Positions 18,450 to 27,184 of a stretch of DNA of 64,000 bases are shown here, one piece after another. The stretch comes from Roseateles sp. (GTDB taxonomy: Bacteria; Pseudomonadota; Gammaproteobacteria; Burkholderiales; Burkholderiaceae_C): positions 20,846-84,845 of the forward strand of contig JAEUPJ010000070.1 in NCBI GenBank assembly GCA_016790285.1, given 5' to 3'. The notes under the pieces were generated by a model. That model ran no database searches and was not told the DNA's origin. It was given only the letters and a program-made list of their open reading frames with translations. The position numbers were made by a program, and so were the translations under genes. The stretch's first letter is position 1; each line of letters starts with the position of its first letter.

Positions 18450-19661
18450 ATGCCCGCGCCGCTCCTGTCCGTTGTGATCCCCACCCACAACCGTGCCCGT
18501 TATGCCATGCATGCGATCACGTCCGTGCTGAGCCAGGGGGATGAGCGGCTGGAAGTGGTTGTCAGCGACACCAGCACCGATGGGGAGCTGCAGCGTTGGG
18601 TGGCCGCCAGCCCGGTCGGCAAGGATCCGCGGCTTCACTATTTCCGTCCCGCGCAACGGCTCGACATGACCGGCAACCACAACGCGGCCGTGGCTGCGGC
18701 GCGGGGAGAGTTCCTTTGCCTGATCGGCGATGACGACACCATCGCTGCCGGCCTGCTGGAGGCCGCCGACTGGGCCCTGCGCAATGGTGTTGACCTGATC
18801 GCGCCGAACGTCGTGGCCAACTACGTCTGGCCGGACTTCCGCTCGCGCTACTTCGGCGCCGGCCACGCATCGCGCCTCTACTTTGCGCGGAAGATGGGCG
18901 GGGCCCGGTTCTGCACGACCCGGGAGGCACTGGCGCTGGCGCTGCACGAGGCAGCGCAGGGTACGGACGGTCTGCCCAAGCTGTACCACGGGCTGGTGCG
19001 CCGTTCGGTCATGGAGCGTGTGAAACAGCGGTCGGGCGAGTACTTCCACGGCTCGAGCCCCGATGTTTCCGGCTCAATCGGCTTGGCCGTCTGTGCGGAG
19101 CGATTCCTGATCGTGGATTTCCCGCTCAGCATTCCTGGCGCTTCGGGTGGAAGCAACACGGGCCGCAGTGCGATGAACACTCACAAGGGCAAACTGACCT
19201 CCGAGAGCCAGACGAGCGGGTTCGTGGACGCCGGCTGGAGCCCTGGCGTGCCGAAGTTCTTCTCCGTGGAGACCGTCTGGGGCCACGCCGCGTTGTCCAC
19301 GCTCAGCCGGCTCGACCCGGCAGCTATTTCGCGCTACCACTTTGCGCGGCTGCTGGCGGCCTGCTCGCTGCGGCATCCGGAGTACGCTACCGAGATCGAA
19401 GTGGCGACCGCGCAGGCGGCCGAGATGCAGGGCCTGGACATCTCGGCCCTAAAGGCAGCCATCGCTGCCGAGTACCGCAGGCTGCGCTGGCAGCGCATCC
19501 GGCATGTCGTGAAACGTGTGCTCAGGCCGACGGCATCCGGCGGTCGCCCGTTCGTCGCGGGGCTGGAGACGGTGGCCGAGGCGCCGGCGGAACTGGCCGC
19601 GCGCCTGACCCGCATGCACCTGGACTGGGCTGGCGCCGTGCGCCAGCCCAGTCGTGACTGA
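18450..19661 (+). CDS. Glycosyltransferase family 2
   Basis: A 403-residue cytoplasmic enzyme with a GT-A fold. The start SVVIPTHNRARYAMHAI binds the nucleotide, VVVSDTSTDG and the metal-binding motif IGDDDTI (near residue 90) follow, and a C-terminal extension of about 150 residues is rich in Ala and Arg. Family members transfer a sugar from a nucleotide donor to the lipid-linked repeat unit. Donor and linkage cannot be predicted. The gene follows the flippase closely and its stop overlaps the next candidate start (TGATG). Confidence 0.88.
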   Translation: MPAPLLSVVIPTHNRARYAMHAITSVLSQGDERLEVVVSDTSTDGELQRWVAASPVGKDPRLHYFRPAQRLDMTGNHNAAVAAARGEFLCLIGDDDTIAAGLLEAADWALRNGVDLIAPNVVANYVWPDFRSRYFGAGHASRLYFARKMGGARFCTTREALALALHEAAQGTDGLPKLYHGLVRRSVMERVKQRSGEYFHGSSPDVSGSIGLAVCAERFLIVDFPLSIPGASGGSNTGRSAMNTHKGKLTSESQTSGFVDAGWSPGVPKFFSVETVWGHAALSTLSRLDPAAISRYHFARLLAACSLRHPEYATEIEVATAQAAEMQGLDISALKAAIAAEYRRLRWQRIRHVVKRVLRPTASGGRPFVAGLETVAEAPAELAARLTRMHLDWAGAVRQPSRD

Positions 19662-20557
19662 TGCCCTTTGTTGACAGGCCACCCATGACGGATTCGAGGA
19701 AACGACTGCTCGTGCTCGGTGCGAACGGCATGCTGGGCAATGCCGTGCTGCGCTGGTTTGCGAACGATCCGGCCTACGAGGTCATCGGCTCGGTGCGCCG
19801 TGCCGACACCGTGTCGACCCTGCAGGAGCGCGCCCCCGCGGCCCAGCTCGTGACCGGTGGCGACGCCTGTGACCTGCCCGCGCTGCGCCGGCTGTTCGAC
19901 CACGTGCAGCCCGATGTGGTCATCAACTGCATCGGGGTCGTCAAGCAGCTCGCAGGGGCCGAGGCTCCGGCGGTGGCCATCCCCATCAATGCGCTGCTAC
20001 CGCACCGGCTGGCCAAGCTGTCGCAGGTGCGGGGCGCGCGGCTGATCCACATCAGCACCGACTGCGTGTTCTCCGGCGCCCGGGGCGGCTACAGCGAAGA
20101 AGACCTGCCCGACGCCGACGACCTGTATGGCCGCAGCAAGCTGATGGGCGAGGTCGACTACGAGAACGCGGTCACGCTGCGCACGTCGATCATCGGCCAC
20201 GAGCTCGGCACCTCGCACGCCTTGCTCGGCTGGTTCCTCGCGCAGGGCGGCACGGTCTCCGGCTTCACGAATGCCATCTTCTCTGCGCTGTCGACGGTGG
20301 AACTCGCGCGCGTGATCCAGCAATTCGTGCTGCCCAGCCGTGACCTGCACGGCACCTATCACGTGGCCGGCCCGGCCATCAGCAAGCACGACCTGCTGCA
20401 TGTCGTGGCCCGTGCCTATGGCCGCAACACGCCCATCGTGGCCGAGCCGCTGCCCGTGCTGGATCGTTCGCTCAACGGCAGCCGATTCAAGGCCGCCACC
20501 GGCTACGCCGCACCGGCCTGGGACGAGCTGGTGGCGCAGATGCACGCCTTCGGCTGA
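19661..20557 (+). CDS. RmlD-like NAD(P)-dependent sugar-nucleotide reductase
   Basis: A 298-residue extended SDR of the RmlD family. The dinucleotide loop LVLGANGMLGNAVLRWF is near residues 17-33, with NCIGVVKQ, the catalytic Ser-Thr block HISTDCVFSG and YGRSK (Tyr and Lys) all present. RmlD enzymes reduce a 4-keto-6-deoxy nucleotide sugar. No rmlA, rmlB or rmlC is in the window. The likely substrate is therefore a UDP-4-keto sugar made by the WbjB-type or WbpM-type dehydratases, as in the WbvR step to UDP-L-RhaNAc/L-QuiNAc. ATG at 19661 overlaps the previous stop; ATG at 19685 is an equally good start that gives a typical short N-terminus. Confidence 0.85.
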   Translation: MPFVDRPPMTDSRKRLLVLGANGMLGNAVLRWFANDPAYEVIGSVRRADTVSTLQERAPAAQLVTGGDACDLPALRRLFDHVQPDVVINCIGVVKQLAGAEAPAVAIPINALLPHRLAKLSQVRGARLIHISTDCVFSGARGGYSEEDLPDADDLYGRSKLMGEVDYENAVTLRTSIIGHELGTSHALLGWFLAQGGTVSGFTNAIFSALSTVELARVIQQFVLPSRDLHGTYHVAGPAISKHDLLHVVARAYGRNTPIVAEPLPVLDRSLNGSRFKAATGYAAPAWDELVAQMHAFG

Positions 20558-20559
20558 AC

Positions 20560-21528
20560 GTGCCGGTCACGCTGCGCTCCCTGCAGGCCTGCCGCGCCAT
20601 TGCGGCGCTGATGGTGCTGTTCTTCCACCTGGGGCCAACGGTGCAGCACTACTTCGGTACCGCGCCGTTGTACGTGCCGTTCGGCCACGCGGGTGTCGAC
20701 TTTTTCTTTGTGCTCAGCGGCTTCATCATCATGTCGGCCCACCGGGCGGATGTGGGCCGGCCGGAGCGCCTGCAGCGTTTCCTGTGGAAGCGCTTCGTGC
20801 GCATCTACCCGGTCTACTGGCTTGTCTTCCTGGTGGCGTTTGCGGGGGCCTTCCGAATCCTTGACCTCACGCCGTCCGCCGTGGCCAAGGCCTTGCTGCT
20901 GGTGCCCACGGGCATCGCCCCGGTCATCTCGGTGGCTTGGTCCCTCCAGTGGGAGGTCGTCTTCTATCTGCTGTTCGCGACGCTGATCGTGCACCCGCTG
21001 CTGGCTGTTGCGGCCGTGCTGGCGGTGCTGGCGACTCGCCTGCCTGGCGGGCCTATGTACCTGAGCCTGTTTGCCGCGGGCGTGGGGGCCGCACTCGTCG
21101 TGGAGCGATGGCCGCGCCTGCCGGGCCGCGTCTTCGCCGCCGTCGGTGCGTCGGTGTTCGCAGCGGCCTGTGTCGTCGACGCGCTGACTGGAGCCAAACC
21201 GACTGCCTGGCTGGGGGCGGGCGCGGCGGTCATGGTCGCGGGCCTCGTGCGGGCCGAGCGCGCGGGGCAGGTCATTGGCGGGCAGCGTGGGCTGCAGCTG
21301 CTCGGCAATGCCTCCTACAGCCTCTATCTTGTGCACTACCCGCTCATCAGCGTGGGTTGCAAGCTGGCGACGGCGCTCGGCCTGCACGGCGAATCCGGCG
21401 CCTGGATCGCCTACCCCGTGCTGCTCGTGGCGGCCGTGCTCGCGGGCGTCGGCCTGCACCTAGCGGTGGAGCAGCCGCTGATCCACCGACTCAACCGCCG
21501 CTGGGCGCCGGTCACGCCCGCCCGATGA
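20560..21528 (+). CDS. Acyltransferase 3 family membrane protein (OafA-like)
   Basis: A 322-residue protein with about ten hydrophobic segments. It starts with GTG two bases after the preceding stop. The N-terminus has the family motif RSLQACRAIAALMVLFFH, whose His is thought to be catalytic, followed by GHAGVDFFFVLSGFII and the RIYPVYWL block. These enzymes move acetyl or other acyl groups across the membrane onto surface sugars, here probably O-acetylating the polysaccharide. Its 3' end overlaps the convergent glycosyltransferase gene by 17 bases. Confidence 0.9.
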   Translation: MPVTLRSLQACRAIAALMVLFFHLGPTVQHYFGTAPLYVPFGHAGVDFFFVLSGFIIMSAHRADVGRPERLQRFLWKRFVRIYPVYWLVFLVAFAGAFRILDLTPSAVAKALLLVPTGIAPVISVAWSLQWEVVFYLLFATLIVHPLLAVAAVLAVLATRLPGGPMYLSLFAAGVGAALVVERWPRLPGRVFAAVGASVFAAACVVDALTGAKPTAWLGAGAAVMVAGLVRAERAGQVIGGQRGLQLLGNASYSLYLVHYPLISVGCKLATALGLHGESGAWIAYPVLLVAAVLAGVGLHLAVEQPLIHRLNRRWAPVTPAR

Positions 21529-22669
21529 GGCAGTTGAACATCGCGCGCGTCGCCAACGTCTGCGGGCTGGCATTGAGTCTTTCCAGGCCGTAGGCCTGAG
21601 CTCTCTGGCGCCACTGCAGCCGCTCGGCCGGCGGTGTCTGAGCGAATGCCTCGATGAAGGCGGCGAATCGGTCTGGCGTGTCCAGGGGCAGGTCGGCGCC
21701 CACGCCCAGGGCCTGGAGGCTTTGCCAGGGTGTCTGGTCGCTGATGAGGGGCACGCAGCCGCTCAGCAGCGCCTCGTGGATCACATAGCCGTTGTTTTCC
21801 GACTGGGTCGGCAGCAGCAGCATCTCGTAGGCGGGAAGTGTGCGCAGCGCCTCGCCCGGGGGCAGCGGGCCGCGGTAGCTCACCTGCACGTGCGCGGGCA
21901 TTCCGGTGATGGCGTGCTGGCAGGCCTGCCAGTAGGCCGCATCGCCGACCGGTCCGTAGATGTCGAATGTGACCGGCGTGCGCAGCAGGCTCAGGGCATG
22001 CAGCGCGAAGAGCAGGTTCTTGATCGGGACCACGCGGGCCAGAAATACGAGCCTTAGCGGTGTCAGCGGCATGGCCTCGGGGGGGGGCAGGTCGGTCGGC
22101 TGGCAGTCGGGCGGGAGGTCGCCCGCCTCATGGACCTGACCCAGGCCAAGCGCCGTCAGCGCCCGCACCTCGGCCGGGCTGGTGGCCTGGAAGTGCAGGC
22201 CGCGCAGCAAGCCGGCTGCACGAAGTGTCGCGAGGTAGCCGCGCTTCTTGCGGGGCTTGAGCAGCAGGGCACCCGGCATCAACTCGCCCCGCGGCGCCAG
22301 CAGCCATGGCATGCGAAGCCCTTTGAGCCGGCGCAGCAGCAGCGGCAGCGTGGTGTAGCCCGGCGACAGGAAACTGTTCAGATAGACCAGGTCCCACGGC
22401 TGCGACAGGAGGGCATTCAGGGCTGCAATCCGGGCCGTGCCGCGTGGCAGGTAGACCATCGGCACGCCCGCGCGCTCCTGCGCCCGGTCCAGGGCATCGG
22501 GTGGGTAGGGCTCGCCTGCGTGCAGGTCATGGGCGCTCGTCGCGACCGTGAAGTCGAAGTCCTCGCGCAGGTGGCCGACGAGGCTGGCCAGCGCGGTGAC
22601 CAGGCCACCCCCGCGCTGACTCGGCGCGAAGTGCGTGGCCAGCACGAGGACGCGGGGACGTGCGGTCAT
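21512..22669 (-). CDS. Glycosyltransferase family 4 (GT-B)
   Basis: A 385-residue GT-B enzyme. The N-terminal domain opens with LVLATHFAPSQRGGGLVTAL (acceptor side). The C-terminal donor domain has LRLVFLARVVPIKNLLF and the E-x7-E region SENNGYVIHEALLSG. It likely adds one sugar of the repeat unit on the cytoplasmic face. The gene is the last of the minus-strand operon that starts near 36646, and its start overlaps the stop of the WbuB-like gene by four bases. Confidence 0.88.
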   Translation of the reverse strand: MTARPRVLVLATHFAPSQRGGGLVTALASLVGHLREDFDFTVATSAHDLHAGEPYPPDALDRAQERAGVPMVYLPRGTARIAALNALLSQPWDLVYLNSFLSPGYTTLPLLLRRLKGLRMPWLLAPRGELMPGALLLKPRKKRGYLATLRAAGLLRGLHFQATSPAEVRALTALGLGQVHEAGDLPPDCQPTDLPPPEAMPLTPLRLVFLARVVPIKNLLFALHALSLLRTPVTFDIYGPVGDAAYWQACQHAITGMPAHVQVSYRGPLPPGEALRTLPAYEMLLLPTQSENNGYVIHEALLSGCVPLISDQTPWQSLQALGVGADLPLDTPDRFAAFIEAFAQTPPAERLQWRQRAQAYGLERLNASPQTLATRAMFNCLIGRA

Positions 22670-23892
22670 GGCAGGCGTGTCTGGGCGAGCCAGGCTTGGA
22701 GCTGGTCGATCAGGCTAGCGCGGTTGAAGTGCGTCTGCACGTAGCGACGCGCGCGCTGTCCCATCGCCTCGCGCTCGGCCGCGCTGGTTTCGGACAGCCT
22801 CACCACCTGCGCCGCCAGGCCCGCGCCGTCGCCCGCCGCACAGACCAGGCCGGCCCCCGCATCCTGGACGACCCGCGCGCCTTCGCCGTCCAGCATGGCG
22901 AGCAGCGGCAGGCCGGTCGCGAGATAGGCCTGGACTTTGCCGGGAATGGTCATCGCGAAGACCGGGTCGGGCTTCAGCGACACGAGCAAGGCGTCCGCCC
23001 CACGGAAGAACGCGGGCATGCGTTCCTGCGGATGACGACCGAGCATGCGCACTGTGGACGACAGGCCCCGCCGCTGGATCTCGGCGCGCACTTGATCGGC
23101 GGCGCGGCCGTCACCGACGATCAGCCAGCGGATGTCCGGCCGCTCGCGTAGCCGCTCCGCGGCATCCAGGATGGCGGGGAAGTCCTGGGCGTCGCCGATG
23201 TTGCCGGCGAACATGATGTTGAAGGCGACGCGCTCGGCGGCCACCTCGGGGGCGCAGGCCACGGTCGCGTCCATGCGTTCGAAGGTGTCCTCGGCCCATT
23301 GCGGGAAATAGCGGGACTTCTCCGGTGCGCGAGACCATTTCTCGATGGCCGGGAAGAAGCCCTGCGACTGCGCGAGGATCAGGTCACAACGCCGGTAGAT
23401 GAATGCCACCAGTCGACCGACCCAGCCCAGCACGCGCGGCGAGCGCACCATGCCCACGGCGGCGAGCGTGTCCGGCCACAGGTCCAGCACCCACAGCAGC
23501 AGCGGTGCACGCTTGATGCGGCGCAGCAGCACGGCCGGCAGGGCGGAGGTGATGGGCGAGGTCTCGAAGCAGAACAAGGCGTCGAAGCGGCGTCCGCGCA
23601 GCAGCCACGGCCCGAGTACGCAGCCCCAGAAGACGAAGCTCCAGTAGTTCAGCACCAGGCGGACGCTGCCCTTGCCGCGCGGGCGCAGCGGCACGCGCAC
23701 GACCTCGGCGCCTGCATAGCGCGCGTAGTGTTCGGGCCGCGCGGTGAAGTCGGCGAAGACCTGTCCGTCGGGGTAGTTCGGGCGACCGGTCAGCACGGTC
23801 ACCTCGTGTCCCCGCGCGACGAGCTCGGAGACGACTTCGTTCACGCGGAAGACCTCAGGCCAGAAGTACTGGCTGACGACCAGCACGCGCAT
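22666..23892 (-). CDS. wbuB: WbuB-type glycosyltransferase (probable L-FucNAc/L-FucNAm transferase)
   Basis: A 408-residue GT-B enzyme beginning with VLVVSQYFWPEVFRVNEVV and VTVLTGRPNYPDG. These are the usual WbuB/WcaI-like N-terminal signatures. The donor domain has FNIMFAGNIGDAQDFPAI and KVQAYLATGLPLL. WbuB proteins are known or predicted to transfer L-fucosamine derivatives, and here the gene adjoins the WbjBCD genes that make that donor. It shares one base with the WbjD stop (TGATG). Acceptor unknown. Confidence 0.85.
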   Translation of the reverse strand: MRVLVVSQYFWPEVFRVNEVVSELVARGHEVTVLTGRPNYPDGQVFADFTARPEHYARYAGAEVVRVPLRPRGKGSVRLVLNYWSFVFWGCVLGPWLLRGRRFDALFCFETSPITSALPAVLLRRIKRAPLLLWVLDLWPDTLAAVGMVRSPRVLGWVGRLVAFIYRRCDLILAQSQGFFPAIEKWSRAPEKSRYFPQWAEDTFERMDATVACAPEVAAERVAFNIMFAGNIGDAQDFPAILDAAERLRERPDIRWLIVGDGRAADQVRAEIQRRGLSSTVRMLGRHPQERMPAFFRGADALLVSLKPDPVFAMTIPGKVQAYLATGLPLLAMLDGEGARVVQDAGAGLVCAAGDGAGLAAQVVRLSETSAAEREAMGQRARRYVQTHFNRASLIDQLQAWLAQTRLP

Positions 23893-25025
23893 CAGTCGTA
23901 CTGCCGCCAGACGACGCGCTTGATGTAGTCGGTGTAGCTGTGGATGATGCGGACGACCTTGTCCGACACGTTCGGCATGCTGTAGTCGGCCACCAGGCGC
24001 AGCAGGCGCTCGTCACCCCGCGGTTGATCCGCGATGATGGCCAGGCCCTGACGCACGCGGTCCACGCTCAGGCCCGTCATGATCACGGCGCCCTCTTCCA
24101 TGCCCTCGGGGCGCTCGTGCGCCTCCCGCAGGTTCAGGGCGGGGAAGTTGAGGATGGAAGACTCCTCGTTGATGGTGCCGCTGTCCGACAGCACGGCACG
24201 CGCCGATTTCTGTAGTCGCACGTAGTCGAGGAAGCCCAGCGGCTTGAGCAACTGGATGTTCGCGTGGAACTTGATACCGGCGGCGTCGATGCGCTTCTGT
24301 GTGCGGGGATGGGTGGACACGATGACCGGCAGACCGTGGTCCTCGGCCGTCGCGTTCAGCACCGCGCAAAGCTTCGCGAAGGTGCGCGGTGCCTCGATGT
24401 TCTCCTCGCGGTGCGCGCTGACGACGAAGTACCGGTGTTCTGCCAGCCCGAGTCGTTCCAGCACGTTGGAGGCTTCGATGCCCGGCAGGTAGTGGTGCAG
24501 CACCTCGTACATCGGGCTGCCGGTCTTGATGACCTGGTCAGGCGGCAGGCCTTCGCGCAGCAGGTACTCGCGGGCGATGCTGCTGTAGGTGAGGTTGATG
24601 TCGGCGGTGTGGTCGACGATGCGGCGGTTCGTTTCCTCGGGCACGCGCTGGTCGAAGCAGCGGTTGCCGGCTTCCATGTGGAAGATCGGGATCTTGCGCC
24701 GCTTGGCCGCGATGACCGCGAGGCAGGAATTGGTATCGCCGAGTACCAGCATGGCTTCGGGCTGTTCCTGCTCTAGCACGGCGTCGATGCCGCCGATGAT
24801 GTTGCCGATCGTCTGGGCCGCGCCGCCCTGGGCAGCATTCAGGAAGTGGGCCGGCTTGCGCACGCCCAGGTCGTCGAAGAAGACCTGGTTGAGCTCGTAG
24901 TCATAGTTCTGGCCTGTGTGCACGAGCACATGGTCGCAATGCGCGTCCAGCGCGGCCATGACGCGTGACAGGCGAATGATTTCCGGGCGTGTGCCGACGA
25001 CCGTCAAGACCTTGAGCTTCTTCAT
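23892..25025 (-). CDS. wbjD: UDP-N-acetylglucosamine 2-epimerase family, WbjD/FnlC type
   Basis: A 377-residue enzyme of the non-hydrolysing UDP-GlcNAc 2-epimerase family. Visible motifs are TVVGTRPEIIRLSRV at the start, LGDTNSCLA, MEAGNRCFD, PEETNRRIVDH, SAHREENIE and SDSGTINEESS. In this context it should convert UDP-2-acetamido-2,6-dideoxy-L-talose (the WbjC product) to UDP-L-FucNAc, rather than make UDP-ManNAc. The start is the ATG overlapping the wbjC stop (ATGA); a longer frame upstream is rejected because it adds a random Arg/Gly-rich tail. Confidence 0.92.
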   Translation of the reverse strand: MKKLKVLTVVGTRPEIIRLSRVMAALDAHCDHVLVHTGQNYDYELNQVFFDDLGVRKPAHFLNAAQGGAAQTIGNIIGGIDAVLEQEQPEAMLVLGDTNSCLAVIAAKRRKIPIFHMEAGNRCFDQRVPEETNRRIVDHTADINLTYSSIAREYLLREGLPPDQVIKTGSPMYEVLHHYLPGIEASNVLERLGLAEHRYFVVSAHREENIEAPRTFAKLCAVLNATAEDHGLPVIVSTHPRTQKRIDAAGIKFHANIQLLKPLGFLDYVRLQKSARAVLSDSGTINEESSILNFPALNLREAHERPEGMEEGAVIMTGLSVDRVRQGLAIIADQPRGDERLLRLVADYSMPNVSDKVVRIIHSYTDYIKRVVWRQYD

Positions 25026-26140
25026 AGTGGCTTGACCTTCATGGCGGTCGTGTCGGGGCGGGCGCGGTCGAAAACCTCGTTGGCCCACAGCATGACAATG
25101 AGCTCGTCCTCACCGATGTTCGTGATGTTGTGAGTCCAGCCGGGGATGGTTTCCACGATCTGCGCCTCGCCGCCGCGCGTCACAAGCTCATGCGTCTCGC
25201 CGGTGTCGATCTGGCGGAAGCCGAAGTGTGCGGTGCCCCGGATGACGAGGAACTTTTCGGTCTTGGTGTGGTGGTAGTGCTCGCCGCGCGTGATGCCGGG
25301 CCCGGCCGTGAAGTAGCTGAACTGCCCGCTGTCGGAGGTCTTGAGCATCTCGACGAAGACGCCGCGCGGGTCTGCGTGGCGCGGCACTTCATAGGCAAAC
25401 GACTCGATCGGCAGATAGCTGACGTAGGTGGCGTACAACGCCCGGGTCAAGCCGGAGCCGACACGGTCAATCATCAGCCCCTGCCGCGTCGCGCGAAAGC
25501 CGTTGAGTGTCTGCGCGAGTTCGCCCACCGTGGTGTCGTACGTCGGCTCGACTTCGACGAAGCCAGCCGCAGGCGGCGTCGGGCCGAGCAGCGACAGCAT
25601 GTGGTCGATGACGTCGTCGATGTAGACCAGGCGAAGGGGCGAGCTTGGGTCGTTGATCGTGACCGGCAGGTCACGGGCGATGTTGTGGCAGAAGGTGGCG
25701 ACGACCGAGTTGTAGTTCGGACGGCACCATTTGCCGAACACGTTGGTCAGCCGGAAGATGTATACCGGCACACGGCGCTGGCGCTGATAGTGCAGCAGCG
25801 CTTCCTCGGCGGCGCGCTTGCTGCGACCATAGACGTTGTCCAGCACCGCCTGTGTGGAGGACGCGAAGGCCACGGGCGGCGGGTCGCCTGGCAGGCTCCC
25901 GAGGATGGACACCAGGCGCAGGCTGAAGTCGGCGTTGCCGTCCTCGAACTCGACAGGATCCTGCGGCCGGTTCACCCCGGCCAGGTGGAAGACGAAGTCC
26001 AGCCCGCTCAGCTGCTCGATCAGCTGCGCGTCGTCCGCCACGTGCGAGATCAGGCGGACATCCGCATGCCCCGCCTCGCGCAGCCGCCATTGCAGGTTGC
26101 GGCCGACAAAGCCCGATGCTCCGGTGATGCCGATCTTCAT
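25022..26140 (-). CDS. wbjC: Bifunctional-looking SDR-cupin reductase, WbjC/FnlB type
   Basis: A 372-residue protein with two domains. An N-terminal SDR domain (KIGITGASGFVGRNLQ, residues 2-17; catalytic YGRSKRAAE near 127) is followed by a C-terminal cupin domain near residues 260-350 (GITRGEHYHHTKTEKFLV). This fusion is diagnostic for WbjC/FnlB/CapF, which reduces the 4-keto sugar made by WbjB, the cupin domain assisting epimerisation. It lies four bases after wbjB and overlaps wbjD. Confidence 0.93.
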   Translation of the reverse strand: MKIGITGASGFVGRNLQWRLREAGHADVRLISHVADDAQLIEQLSGLDFVFHLAGVNRPQDPVEFEDGNADFSLRLVSILGSLPGDPPPVAFASSTQAVLDNVYGRSKRAAEEALLHYQRQRRVPVYIFRLTNVFGKWCRPNYNSVVATFCHNIARDLPVTINDPSSPLRLVYIDDVIDHMLSLLGPTPPAAGFVEVEPTYDTTVGELAQTLNGFRATRQGLMIDRVGSGLTRALYATYVSYLPIESFAYEVPRHADPRGVFVEMLKTSDSGQFSYFTAGPGITRGEHYHHTKTEKFLVIRGTAHFGFRQIDTGETHELVTRGGEAQIVETIPGWTHNITNIGEDELIVMLWANEVFDRARPDTTAMKVKPL

Positions 26141-26144
26141 CGCC

Positions 26145-27182
26145 TCAGTCCTCGGCCGTCACGTTGGCTTCGCCTGCAGCGATGCGGCGCACGAAGTCGA
26201 GCTTCATCAGCAGCGCCGTCATGCCGGCGACGTCCAGCCGCTCGGTGTTGTGGGAGGTGTAGTCCTCCGCGGCCTGGATGCGGGCTTCGCCCTGCTCGAC
26301 GAACTTGGTGTAGTTGAGGTCGCGCCCGTCCGGCGGGATGCGGTAATAGCCGCCGAGGTCTTCGGCGCAGGCCCGCTCTTCCCGGCTCAGCAGCGCTTCG
26401 TAAAGCTTCTCCCCATGTCGGGTGCCGATTTCGCGGATGGGATGCTCCGGCAGGCCGAGCACGCCGAGCACCGCCTCGGCCAGCACGCGGATGGTCGCGG
26501 CCGGTGCCTTCTGCACGAAGATGTCGCCGTTGCGCCCGTGTTCAAAGGCATACAGGACCAGCTCCACCGCGTCGTCCAGCGTCATCATGAAGCGCGTCAT
26601 GGCCGGGTCGGTGAGGGTGAGTGGCTTGCCCTGGCGGACCTGTTCGACGAACAGCGGGATCACCGAGCCGCGCGACGCCATCACATTGCCGTAGCGCGTG
26701 CCGCAGATGACCGTGCCCGAGCCTTCGAGGTTGCGCGAGGCAGCCACCATGACCTTCTCCATCATGGCCTTGGAGATGCCCATTGCATTGATGGGGTAGA
26801 CGGCCTTGTCGGTGGACAGGCAAACTACGCGCTCCACGCCGGCCTGGATGGCAGCCTCCAGCACGTTCTCCGTGCCGAGCACGTTCGTGCGCACGGCCTC
26901 CATCGGATGGAATTCGCAGGACGGCACCTGCTTGAGGGCCGCGGCATGGAAGCAGTAGTCGACGCCCCGCATGGCCGCGGCAACGGCGCGCGAGTCGCGC
27001 ACGTCGCCGATGTAGAACTTCAGCTTGGGCGACGCGTACTTCTTGCGCATGTCGTCCTGCTTTTTCTCGTCACGGCTGAGGATGCGGATCTCGCGCAGCC
27101 TGGAGTCCAGGAAGCGGCGCAGCACGGCATTGCCGAAGCTGCCGGTGCCGCCAGTGATGAGCAGGGTCTTGTCGTCGAACAT
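26145..27182 (-). CDS. wbjB: UDP-GlcNAc 4,6-dehydratase/5-epimerase, WbjB/FnlA type
   Basis: A 345-residue SDR enzyme with LLITGGTGSFGNAVLRRF at residues 6-23, HAAALKQVPSCEF and the catalytic region STDKAVYPINAMGISKAMME. As in the CapE/FlaA1-like family, Met replaces Tyr in the active-site motif (MGISK). WbjB starts the L-FucNAc pathway by dehydrating and epimerising UDP-GlcNAc. Together with wbjC and wbjD it forms the complete three-enzyme route. It is two bases downstream of the wbuZ stop. Confidence 0.93.
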   Translation of the reverse strand: MFDDKTLLITGGTGSFGNAVLRRFLDSRLREIRILSRDEKKQDDMRKKYASPKLKFYIGDVRDSRAVAAAMRGVDYCFHAAALKQVPSCEFHPMEAVRTNVLGTENVLEAAIQAGVERVVCLSTDKAVYPINAMGISKAMMEKVMVAASRNLEGSGTVICGTRYGNVMASRGSVIPLFVEQVRQGKPLTLTDPAMTRFMMTLDDAVELVLYAFEHGRNGDIFVQKAPAATIRVLAEAVLGVLGLPEHPIREIGTRHGEKLYEALLSREERACAEDLGGYYRIPPDGRDLNYTKFVEQGEARIQAAEDYTSHNTERLDVAGMTALLMKLDFVRRIAAGEANVTAED

Positions 27183-27184
27183 GT

